A program made the position numbers and the translations under genes. A DNA stretch of 64,000 nucleotides, taken from CAZMGT01 sp964565895 (GTDB lineage Bacteria > Armatimonadota > Zipacnadia > UBA1398 > CAZMGT01). The stretch's first letter is position 1. Each line of letters opens with the position of its first letter. Shown here piece by piece: positions 8,264 through 16,600 of the stretch. The notes below the pieces were generated by a model. It saw only the letters and a list, made by a program, of their open reading frames with translations. It made no database searches and was not told where the DNA came from. The stretch covers positions 13,208-77,207 of the forward strand of contig CAZMGT010000010.1 of assembly GCA_964565895.1 (NCBI GenBank), read 5' to 3'.

Positions 8264-9052
8264 TTAGTCCCACTCGCCCCAGCCGGCGCGCCCGCCACCG
8301 AACCGACCGAAGCGGTCGCGCCCGCCGCTAAACCGGCCGTAGTAGCTGGGGTTGGTGTAGCCACCATAGCGGCCACCGTAGGCCCCAAAGCCGCCGTAGC
8401 GACCGCCATAGCGCCCGCCGTAGCGGCCGCCGTAGCCGCCATAGCGGCCATAGCGCCCATAGCCGCCGTAGCCGCCCCAGCCGCGACCGAAGCCGCCCAT
8501 CATCGAAGTTACCTCGACCTGGGTTATCGTCCCGCCGAGGACGATGGCCAGCCCGGCCCCGGCATACTTCGGCGCGAACACCTCGTAGATCGTCTCTACC
8601 TCTTCGCCCTCAAGCCCGGTCTCCACGCCTTCCTCGCCGCCGCCGAGCACACCGCCCTCCTCGGCGCCCGCTTCCTCGCCCAGCGGGGCGAGGGGAATGC
8701 CTTGCACATAATGCACTTCGCGCTCGCCCTTCGCCGCGGGCAGGGGCTTGGGCTCAATGCGCAGCGTCCCGTCCTCCAGCTCGACCTTCTGCAGGCCCGC
8801 GCCCACGAGCACCGCGTCCAAAGCGACCATCGCGTCTACGTTGGGCAGCTCCGCGTTAACGTAGACCTCGGGCACCGCGGGGGCAAACGTTACCTTAAAC
8901 CCCGCCTCGCGCGCGATGGCTAGCACGGCATCGTGGATCTCCGCATCCTTCAGCGAGACGCTAATAACCTTGCTGCTTTGTGCCGCAGCCATAGCGCACG
9001 CCCCGAAAACGATCGCCGCCACGGCCAGCCACACAACCAACTTGCTGCGCAT
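8264..9052 (-). CDS. Exported secretin-N-domain-like protein with an Arg/Gly/Tyr-rich tail
   Basis: A 262-residue protein with a signal peptide (about 1-24) and an STN-like domain (about 28-100: ISVSLKDAEIHDAVLAIA and LPNVDAMVALDAVLVGAGL are typical of secretin and TonB short N-terminal domains). An acidic linker (about 125-152) and a short N1-like strand (IYEVFAPKYAGAGLAIVL) follow. The remaining 75 residues are a basic Gly/Arg/Tyr tail with GGRY repeats, and no secretin channel domain follows. It has its own promoter and lies just before the secretin gene (147-base gap), so it probably shares the transcript. I infer a periplasmic pilus accessory protein; I do not recognise an established family beyond the STN region. 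Confidence 0.75.
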   Translation of the reverse strand: MRSKLVVWLAVAAIVFGACAMAAAQSSKVISVSLKDAEIHDAVLAIAREAGFKVTFAPAVPEVYVNAELPNVDAMVALDAVLVGAGLQKVELEDGTLRIEPKPLPAAKGEREVHYVQGIPLAPLGEEAGAEEGGVLGGGEEGVETGLEGEEVETIYEVFAPKYAGAGLAIVLGGTITQVEVTSMMGGFGRGWGGYGGYGRYGRYGGYGGRYGGRYGGRYGGFGAYGGRYGGYTNPSYYGRFSGGRDRFGRFGGGRAGWGEWD

Positions 9053-9113
9053 AATTTTTCACCCCTCGCCTTGGCAACATCTACTTGCTTTTCGCGCTCT
9101 CGCCGGCAGCCGC

Positions 9114-9143
9114 ATTATACACCATTCCCCCCGCGGCCACCAA
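9114..9143 (-). promoter_or_regulatory. Sigma70-type promoter for the STN protein and secretin
   Basis: On the minus strand TTGGTG (9143-9138) and a perfect TATAAT (9119-9114) have an 18-base spacer. The start codon of the STN protein is about 60 bases downstream with GAGGGG before it. It separates the secretin unit from the pilMNOP unit. Confidence 0.75.
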
Positions 9144-9200
9144 CCACCAGCGCTCACACTTTAGGACTAATGTCCCTCCACCCAGGTTTCCTTTTGTTTA

Positions 9201-10130
9201 TTATTGCTGCTCGTTCGCAGTCCTCCGTCGCAGACGGACAATAATGTCCCGATCGCGGCCAACCTCGCGCAAAATCATCCGATCGCCAGAAATGGCGCGC
9301 ACGACAAACGTCCTCGTGCCCACCGTCACGCGGTCCCCGGGCTGGACGACCTGCGTGCGCACCTGCTGCCCGTCGAACGTTTCCAAAATGGCCAGCGCCT
9401 GGCCGTCGTGGACCACGCCGGACAGGCGGCGCAGCCGGGCGTCCACGGGCTTCATCTCTACCCGCGGCCCCACTACGCCGATGGGCTGCGGCCGGCCGGG
9501 CATGCGCCACGCCTCGCCCCGGGGCACCACCCCAGGCCGCCGCGGAACGGCCACCCCCACGGTGACCTCCGGCTGGGCGATGCGCGTCGTCGGGCTGGGA
9601 ATCATATAGTCCACCGGCTGCAGCTCATATCCCTCAGGCTCGCGCACCTTGGGCGAAAGAAACACATCGGGCCGGGGAAAGTCCAGCCGATATACCGCGC
9701 CCGGGTCGCGGGGCAGCGCGGCGACATAGCGCGCCTGGTCCGCCCCGGGGGGAACGAACGGGTTGTCGCGATAGGGCTCCAGAGGGAGCCCGGGGTCGCC
9801 GGGAAGAGTGGCCGCGGCCGCGGGGGGAAACTCCGGCGTAGGCCCCGCGGCAGGCGCGGGCGCGGGAGCAGCGGCCTCCGGCGCCGCCGGAGGCCCAGGC
9901 GCTGCCGGCGGCGGAGCGCCCTCCTCCTCCGGCGGAGGTGCCGCGCCCTCCTCAGTCACCGGCCTGGGCATCTCCTCCGGTCGCGGCTCCCCGGGCAGGG
10001 GCTGCGGCCCCCTCCGCCCGCGGAGCACCTGGCTCCCCACGAAGAAAATGATCGCCAGCAAAATCAGCCCGCCGGCGAGGGCGGCCATCTTTACGTTTCG
10101 TGCCTTCTGCTGCTGTTCCCCGTCTGCCAA
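9201..10130 (-). CDS. pilP: PilP-like type IV pilus assembly protein
   Basis: A 309-residue bitopic protein with a short cytoplasmic N-terminus, a membrane helix at about 16-34, a Pro/Ala/Glu-rich linker (about 45-115) and a C-terminal beta domain (about 228-300: LRRLSGVVHDGQALAILETF and VQPGDRVTVGTRTFVVRAI) resembling the PilP/GspC HR domain that contacts the secretin. Unlike many PilP proteins it has no lipobox and seems anchored by its helix. The TTG start is chosen because AGGAG lies 9 bases upstream. It is the last gene of the pilMNOP unit, 37 bases after pilO. Assignment rests on both order and the C-terminal fold; sequence similarity to classical PilP is weak. Confidence 0.75.
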   Translation of the reverse strand: MADGEQQQKARNVKMAALAGGLILLAIIFFVGSQVLRGRRGPQPLPGEPRPEEMPRPVTEEGAAPPPEEEGAPPPAAPGPPAAPEAAAPAPAPAAGPTPEFPPAAAATLPGDPGLPLEPYRDNPFVPPGADQARYVAALPRDPGAVYRLDFPRPDVFLSPKVREPEGYELQPVDYMIPSPTTRIAQPEVTVGVAVPRRPGVVPRGEAWRMPGRPQPIGVVGPRVEMKPVDARLRRLSGVVHDGQALAILETFDGQQVRTQVVQPGDRVTVGTRTFVVRAISGDRMILREVGRDRDIIVRLRRRTANEQQ

Positions 10131-10167
10131 CCTAGCTCACTCCTGCGCGTGTCCGCCGACCTCGGCC

Positions 10168-10224
10168 CTACTCCTCTTCCTCCTCGTATTCCTCCTCTTC
10201 CTCAATATACTCTTCTTCTTCCTC
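10168..10224 (-). repeat. Glu/Tyr tail codons of pilO (copy 1 of a duplicated tail)
   Basis: The last codons and stop of pilO match the end of pilN (11066-11120) almost base for base, including identical bases over the final 24 positions. The two copies probably arose by duplication or gene conversion. Confidence 0.8.
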
Positions 10225-11001
10225 CGGCGGCGCGCCCGCCGCGGCGGCACCCGCCTCTGTCGGCGCCGCCCCGCCGCCCAAAAGCTCCGTGGGCGAGACG
10301 TCCGCCAGGAGGTAGATGGTTACGGGCATCGTCGCCTGGACGATCCTCCCCGCGCTCCCAGGCACTGCGCTGATGGACAAGCTCGTTATGCCAATCAGCC
10401 GCGGAAACTTGTGTAGGTGGCGAATTAGATTAAGCACCTTCTCATACTCGCCCGTTATCGTCAGCGTAACGTTTAGCGCATAGGAGCGGATATTGGCCGA
10501 GGTTAAGTTCGAGGCGATCTCCGAGGGCATACCCCAGGAGAAATCGCTCACATCGCACCCCGAGGCCTCGATAAACTCCTTCAGCAGCGGCCCCAGGTCC
10601 TCGGAAAGCTCATAGTAGAAATCGTAGGCCAGGGCGTGCTCCCCGCGGAACAGGACGTGCCCGCCCGAGGAGCCGAGCGGGGTCCAAAAGTCGTGCGGCT
10701 GCCAGGCGTGGCCCTCGCGGATGCTCCGCCACCACGGATTGCGCGCTACGTAGGGCATTTTGTTCCGGCGGAACCAGCGCCAGTCGCGGGAAGCGATCTC
10801 GCGCTGGCGCTTGGCGTCCTCGACGCCTTGTTTAAACTCCTCCTCGCGCTCCGCGTAGGCCCGCGCCTCCTCCGCCTGCGAGCGCAAGCGCGCCGCTTCC
10901 TCGCGCAGCGGGCGGATCTTCAAGAAAAACCCTAATACGAGGATGATGACCGGGACAGCGATCCCCACGACAAGAATATGCCACCGTCGTAGCTTGCTCA
11001 T
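10168..11001 (-). CDS. pilO: PilO-like pilus assembly protein with a Glu/Tyr C-terminal tail
   Basis: A 277-residue protein with a membrane helix at about 8-27, a periplasmic coiled coil (about 30-75, rich in Glu, Arg and Ala) and a ferredoxin-like domain (about 120-230: LNVTLTITGEYEKVLNLIRHLHKFPRL is the typical PilO segment). PilO pairs with PilN and PilP in the inner-membrane alignment complex. The last 18 residues are EEEEEYIEEEEEYEEEEE, almost identical to the end of the neighbouring PilN-like protein. The tail is predicted to be periplasmic. pilN lies 64 bases upstream. The PilO call is confident from domain and order; the tail is not a known feature of the family as far as I can tell. 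Confidence 0.85.
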   Translation of the reverse strand: MSKLRRWHILVVGIAVPVIILVLGFFLKIRPLREEAARLRSQAEEARAYAEREEEFKQGVEDAKRQREIASRDWRWFRRNKMPYVARNPWWRSIREGHAWQPHDFWTPLGSSGGHVLFRGEHALAYDFYYELSEDLGPLLKEFIEASGCDVSDFSWGMPSEIASNLTSANIRSYALNVTLTITGEYEKVLNLIRHLHKFPRLIGITSLSISAVPGSAGRIVQATMPVTIYLLADVSPTELLGGGAAPTEAGAAAAGAPPEEEEEYIEEEEEYEEEEE

Positions 11002-11065
11002 TCAGCAGGCAGCTCCCCGTGCCTTATCTTCCCTCCCCCGCCGCCCGAGCCCAAGCCCACGCGCG

Positions 11066-11120
11066 CTACTCCTCTTCCTCCTCGTATTCTTCCTCCTCCT
11101 CAAAATACTCCTCTTCCTCG
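11066..11120 (-). repeat. Glu/Tyr tail codons of pilN (copy 2 of a duplicated tail)
   Basis: See copy 1. The two tails differ mainly by GAG/GAA third-position changes and one Ile/Phe codon, so the amino-acid pattern is better conserved than the bases. Confidence 0.8.
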
Positions 11121-12001
11121 GCCCCTGCCGCGACGCCCGCGGGCGCGGCGCTCGGCGCCCCGCCCCCCGCGGCCAGGCCCATATACGTTAGCTTCTGCGT
11201 CAGTCCTGGGGTGAGATGCCCCACGATGGTAAAGCTAATCGGGGGCACAACAAGCACCCCGTTCACATACCTCGTCTGGCCTCCACCGGCCCCCGCCACG
11301 CCTACCCCGGTGGGCAGCGCCCCCTCCTCTTCCTCCTCACCGGCATACTCCTCCTCGGCATAGGCCTCGGCAGCGCCCGCGCCAGGCGCCGCCGCCCCGG
11401 CACCCGCCTGGCCCGAATAGATGCTCGTCGTCCCCGACGTGGCAAACCCCCCGCCCACGTCCGCGTTTACCTCAACGCTGGCAAACACGGGCACGAGCAC
11501 CCCGCGCGACACCGCATCGTCCGACCACAGCGGCTCCGTCCCCCCGCCTTCCGCGGGCATGCGGCACCGCTGAAAGTTCATTACAAATCGCGTAAGCGTC
11601 TCTAAATCCGGCACCTGGCCCGAGATGGCCACCGTGCTGTTCGTCACATTTATGCTGCTAATCTGCACGTCGGCCATAACATAGCGGGCCACTGCTTCAA
11701 CGACGTCCGCCCACACCGGGTTCTTTTGCTCGAACTGTTTGCAAAACTGGGCGAGGGTGACATAGGGCTGAATCTCGGCCAAAATGGCGTTCATCTCGTT
11801 CTCGATCTGCTGCACCCGCGTGCGCTCGGCGTCCCATTTGTCAAACTCCGCCTGTGCCGCGTTGCGTTCGCTCGCCGCGCGGCCGATGAGCAAAAACACG
11901 ACAATCACCGCCGCGAGCACCGTAACCACGGGCAAAAACAACCACTTCTTCGCCCTGCGCGCCTCGCGCACGCCCGCAGGCAAAAGATCGATCTTCAGCA
12001 A
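11066..12001 (-). CDS. pilN: PilN-like pilus assembly protein with a Glu/Tyr C-terminal tail
   Basis: With the TTG start at 12001 the protein (311 residues) begins MLKIDLLPAG, the classical PilM-binding N-terminus of PilN (usually M-I-x-I-N-LLP). The site AGGTGAGAGGG lies 7 bases before this TTG, whereas the GTG at 12019 has none. A membrane helix (about 20-42), a coiled coil (about 45-80) and a beta domain follow. Unusual additions are an internal acidic Ala/Gly/Glu segment (about 220-245) and the terminal EEEEYFEEEEEYEEEEE. The gene follows pilM by 25 bases and precedes pilO. Confidence 0.85.
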   Translation of the reverse strand: MLKIDLLPAGVREARRAKKWLFLPVVTVLAAVIVVFLLIGRAASERNAAQAEFDKWDAERTRVQQIENEMNAILAEIQPYVTLAQFCKQFEQKNPVWADVVEAVARYVMADVQISSINVTNSTVAISGQVPDLETLTRFVMNFQRCRMPAEGGGTEPLWSDDAVSRGVLVPVFASVEVNADVGGGFATSGTTSIYSGQAGAGAAAPGAGAAEAYAEEEYAGEEEEEGALPTGVGVAGAGGGQTRYVNGVLVVPPISFTIVGHLTPGLTQKLTYMGLAAGGGAPSAAPAGVAAGAEEEEYFEEEEEYEEEEE

Positions 12002-12026
12002 CGCCCTCTCACCTCGCACCAGCCGC

Positions 12027-13484
12027 CTACACCATGTCGCGCATGGCCAGCCCCACGCTCACCGCGACGATCGGCGCGATCTCCCGCAAATACTCCTCCG
12101 TATACGTCTCGCGGTCCCACTCCATGCCCTCGAACGGGTTGCCGATCTCCGTGGGAATGCCCAGCTCGCGCTCCAAAAACTCCGGCAGATTTTCGATCTT
12201 CGCCGACCCCCCGATGAGGATCACCTTCTCCACCTCGACCCCTTCGTGGCGGTCGACGAAGTAGTTGATCGACGTGCGGATCTCCCCCGCGAGCTCGGCA
12301 AGCACGGGCATGAGCGTCTCGGACATTTGGGCCTTCGTTTGCTCCGGGTCCTCCGGGACGCGCCGCCCCATGTCGCTTACTACGTCCTCCTCGGCGGTTT
12401 CCAAAAACGCCCCGCGGCCGGGCTCCTCGGCGGGGGGCGGCCCGGGCGGCGCCTCCTCGGCGGGCGGGCCCTCCGCGCCCTCCACGAGCGTCTCGTCCGC
12501 CTCCGGCGGGGCCGTCTCCTCCGGCTCCTCGAACACCGGCCCGTCCACGGTGTCCATCAAAATCGGCCCCTCTTCCTCGGCCCCCAGCTCCACCGTGGGC
12601 TCCGCTTCCTCCTCGGGCTTCTCCTCCGCCCCGGCCACGGAGACGGGCTGGACGGTCTCCACCTCCGTCTCCTCCTCCACCCAATCATAGGCCAGCGGGG
12701 CGCCCATCAGCTCCTCCGGCTCTTCCTCCCCCTCCTCCGCCGGCGCCTCCAGGGACACCGTGGCATATTGCCGCTTTAGCTCCTCCGCCTCCTTGGCGTC
12801 CACGACGAAGCTCTGGCCAATGGCCGTGGTCAAATTTTCCCCCGCGAGCGGGATCTGCCGCGGGAAGCGGAGCACGCCGTCTTGCACGATGGAAATATCG
12901 GTTAGCTCGGCGCCGATGTTCACCACGGCCACGCACCGCTCCTTGGGCGGCTCGGGCTTCCCCTCGAGCACCGCCCGCGGCCCGGCGAGCTGCTCGATGT
13001 CTATCGCCTGGGGCTCAAGCCCCGCGGCGTCGAGCACCTTAAGGTGGTTAAACACATATTCTTCCTTCGCTACGGCAAGCAAAATTTCCATGTTCGGCGA
13101 CTCGGGATCCTCGCCCTCGACCTCGATCGGCGCGAAGTCCATTACGATGTTCGTCGCCGGGAACGGAATGTGGCGCTCCACGTCCCACTTCATCGCCTCC
13201 CGCAACTGCTTGCCCGACATCCGCGGGACCTCGGTGACGCGCACGACAAGGTCCGTCTGCCCGCCGAGGCTCGAGACAACCTTGCGCGTGCGAAACCCGC
13301 CGTTGCGGATTAAGTTGGCCACCGCCTGGCCCAGGGCCTCGGCGTCGATTATTACGCCGTTGACGAACGAGTTTTCCGGGGTCGGCTCGATCGCCACGCG
13401 CTCCAAGCGCAGCGCCCCGCGCGACCCGCTCAGCTCCACCGCCTTTATCGTGTGCGACCCTATGTCAAGCCCGATCACCGACAC
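12027..13484 (-). CDS. pilM: PilM, actin-like cytoplasmic pilus assembly protein, with a long acidic insert
   Basis: A 485-residue actin-fold ATPase-like protein that recruits the pilus machinery by binding the PilN N-terminus. Diagnostic parts are VIGLDIGSHTIKAVELSG (phosphate 1 loop), MKWDVERHIPFPATNIVMDF, VNIGAELTDISIVQDG and the C-terminal VILIGGSAKIENLPEFLERELG. Most PilM proteins have about 350 residues; the excess is an acidic, low-complexity Glu/Pro/Ala insert at about 247-385. The GTG start has GGGGGAGG about 9 bases upstream. It is the first gene of pilMNOP, with its own promoter at 13582-13610. Confidence 0.94.
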   Translation of the reverse strand: MSVIGLDIGSHTIKAVELSGSRGALRLERVAIEPTPENSFVNGVIIDAEALGQAVANLIRNGGFRTRKVVSSLGGQTDLVVRVTEVPRMSGKQLREAMKWDVERHIPFPATNIVMDFAPIEVEGEDPESPNMEILLAVAKEEYVFNHLKVLDAAGLEPQAIDIEQLAGPRAVLEGKPEPPKERCVAVVNIGAELTDISIVQDGVLRFPRQIPLAGENLTTAIGQSFVVDAKEAEELKRQYATVSLEAPAEEGEEEPEELMGAPLAYDWVEEETEVETVQPVSVAGAEEKPEEEAEPTVELGAEEEGPILMDTVDGPVFEEPEETAPPEADETLVEGAEGPPAEEAPPGPPPAEEPGRGAFLETAEEDVVSDMGRRVPEDPEQTKAQMSETLMPVLAELAGEIRTSINYFVDRHEGVEVEKVILIGGSAKIENLPEFLERELGIPTEIGNPFEGMEWDRETYTEEYLREIAPIVAVSVGLAMRDMV

Positions 13485-13581
13485 CGCGCAGCACCTCCCC
13501 CACCTTGTGCGCTCCCCTCAGCCGTACAACAACAGGCGGGGCAAGCTCGGCCCGCGCCTGCCTCTTCGCCCACGGCCACCG

Positions 13582-13610
13582 AGTGTATTCGGCGACCATA
13601 CCCCTGTCAA
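13582..13610 (-). promoter_or_regulatory. Sigma70-type promoter of pilMNOP
   Basis: On the minus strand a perfect TTGACA (13610-13605), a 17-base spacer and TACACT (13587-13582) lie in the 198-base gap between the 1724-residue protein gene and pilM. The leader to the pilM GTG is about 90 bases. Confidence 0.85.
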
Positions 13611-13682
13611 CCTGAGCCAACCACCGCTTATCTTCTGTAAACATCTCTTGCGTCCCTTGTCCCAAAGCCCTTTTTTCTCTAC

Positions 13683-16600
13683 CTAGGGCGTCACTGCCCC
13701 TTCGTCTAGCTGCCAGCTATAACTAACTTCGAACACGTGCGGCGCCTGCCGTGGGCTGAACACCGCATAGTACAGGTCCCAATCCGCGGCATAGGGGAAG
13801 TTGTACGACGCCGCCGCGGGATCGAAGTCGCGCACCGACTTCCGCCCCGCTCCCCCGTAGAACATCCAGATTACCGCCGGCCCAATTACCTGCCCGTCGG
13901 GCGCGGGCGTCGCCGCCCCACCCGGCCGCGGCACGTATGGGCTCGTCAGCTCGTTCCCCACCTCCAGAACATCGGTAAACCACACATACGGCGCCACGGC
14001 CACAGAGAGCGTATACTCGTCCAGCGACTCCGCCAGAGGCACCGCTGCCCCGCGCTCGTCCACATACTCCGCCGTGTCGTCCATGCTCCCGTCCGTGCGC
14101 ACCACGTCGCGCCGGAAGCTTGGGTCGCCGGAGGGGTTCGTCGTCAGCGGGCGCGACAGGCTCGCCCAATACAGCGACACGTCGCCCAGCTCCGACGCCC
14201 GCTTAAACAGCACAATCAGCCGCTCCGGCAGGTCATATGTCCTGTCCTGCCACAGGTTATTGGACGGGTCGTAGTCCTTGTTTACCAAAATCGTCTGCTC
14301 TGGTAGCACAACGCCAACGGGCTCGAACTCGTTCAGCGCGCTCGTCGTCACGCGCATGGTGAGCGGGGTATACGTCGCCTTCACCTCGGTGCTTTGGTCG
14401 GGCTGGCTCGCGGGATCGACAAAACGCACCAAGCCGATCGTCGGGTCGACCTCAACCGTGCGCACGTTGTTCTCAAAGTGTACGAGCAGCCCCGTGCCCT
14501 CGGGGTCGGCGACAAACGGCCCGACGTCTCGCCCGCCCACGGTAATCGTCATGTTGTCCACTTGGCCGTTGTTGTCGAACGTTATCCACCAGTCCGGGTG
14601 CTCGGCGATAAACGCCGCCGTCTTGCCGAAGTTTGGGTTGGCGTAGTTGGGGTCGGCCGGGTCGCCCTCGCGATACATCTCCGCGGGCACGGGCTGCAGG
14701 CGCTCGTCAACAACCTCGGGGAACGGCACCTGGCCCGTCCCCGGAAACTTCCGCCCGCCGATGTCCAGCACTGCGTCTACGGTATAGTTCTCCGGGTCGG
14801 CGAGCACTTGGGGCAAGTAGCGCGTGTAGAAAATGTCCGCGTTGTTGTGCCCTCGGCTAAACCCGCTAAAGAGCACCCCGAGGCAGGGGACGGGGTCGCC
14901 GTTTGCGTCGCGCGCGTAGTAGTCCGAGAACACATAGGGGTCCTTCGCCCACTCCAGCCCCTCCAACCGGGTAACCGCCGCGCCGCGGCGGCTCAGCCGC
15001 GTCATAACACCCAGCTCGCGCCGTCCGCCGAACGTGCCGTCGCTCAAAAACCGCGTCCACATCAGCCGCCGCTTCTGCCCCGAGCCCGTGTAGTAGAACA
15101 AATACAGCCCGCTTTCGTCCGCAGCCGTCGCCGGGTCGTCGGCGAGGGACACCGCCCGCGGGCAATACACCGTCTCCGGCCCCAGCGCGTAATATGTCGG
15201 GTTGCCCAGCGTCCACGTCCCCAGCGCGGGGTCGCCCGGCGCCGCCGGCGTATACGTCCCGTGCCCCACGTAGCCGATAACGAGAATCTCCCCCGTCGCC
15301 GCGTTCACCCACTTGACCATGGTAAACCACACCAGGTTCCGGCTCCCGTCCGGGTTCACCGGGTCCTGCCACGCCGGGGCATAGTGCACCCAGCTCTCCA
15401 CCTCATACCCCACGTTGGGGGCGACGATCTCCCCCGGCTGCACGTTCGCGGGATCCGCGGCCACCGCGGGCTTGCCCACGATGAGCATCGGGTCGCCCGG
15501 CTGCGGATAGTAAAACGCCCCTGAGGGGTCCTGCGTGGGCAGCAGCTTCACCAGATACAAGTCATAGGCGTCGTCAGGAATGTCGTCCGCGGGATCGACA
15601 AGACCCGCGCGGTTGGACGAGAACACGAGGCGAATCGTGCCAAACCCGTTGGCATAGTCCGCAAAGCCATCGTTGCTCAGCGTCGTGTCCAGCCACACCG
15701 CGGGGGCGATCTCTGCGGCGTTGGTGTTGATGTTCGGCACGGTGGGCGCCCGCCCCGCCCACGTGCTGGGATCCGCGGGATCCACCGCCTCCGGGTCAAA
15801 CGGCCCCCCGCCCTCGCTATATGCCGCGGGCAGCGGGGCCTCGGTCACGCGGATCTTCACCTGGCACCCCTGCGCCGTCATCTTGTCCGTGGCCAGGTCG
15901 AACTGCCCGTTGTGGTTTAAGTCCATATACGCCTGGAGCACGCCGTAATACGTCCCCAGGGGCGTCCCCGGGGGCAGAGCGAGGCGAATCTTGGCGTGGC
16001 GCACCTCGCTCGCCGAGGCCAACCCGTCAGAATCGTCGTCGATAAACACCAACACGTCGCCCACCGCGCTCCCCGGCGGCGCGGAGTTAATCGACCACTG
16101 CTTCCCCCCGTGGTTCGTCTCCAACAGGCGGTCTCCGCCCAGCGTTATCCCGGCCTCCGCGTCTTGGCTAATGAGGTGGCTCATCGGCCAAATGTCCACC
16201 CCGCCGATCGGCCGCGAGGCGCGGTTGCCCCACACCGAGGGGACGATTCCCAGCGGGACGTTCCCCTCGTTGGCAAACGGCAGCACGTAGTAGTCCGTGC
16301 GGTGGCGCGGATGCGGCGGGTCGCCCCAGCGATCGTGCGGGGCCACGCCCAGGTCCACCACCTCGGTGGTCAGGCGCACGTCCGGGTCGGGCTGCACCTG
16401 GAGGCGAATCTCAAACGTGCGATAGGGCTCCTCGAACAGATAGCGGCTCGCCGTGGCGTGCACCCACTCCGCGTTGGCCCCGGTGTAGTTGATCGCCTCG
16501 CGATACTTCTCCAAGTTCGCCAAATCCAGCCGCCCGTTGCCGTTGACGTCGATATAGATGCGCATCATGTGCCGGTCGCCGTCGATCGTCCGCCCCTCGC

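Noticed and set aside
7202..8460. Repeat-rich Gly codons considered as a CRISPR array or tandem DNA element
   Set aside because: Repeats are in frame, short and without spacers; they encode Gly/Tyr/Trp/Arg protein segments in two genes.
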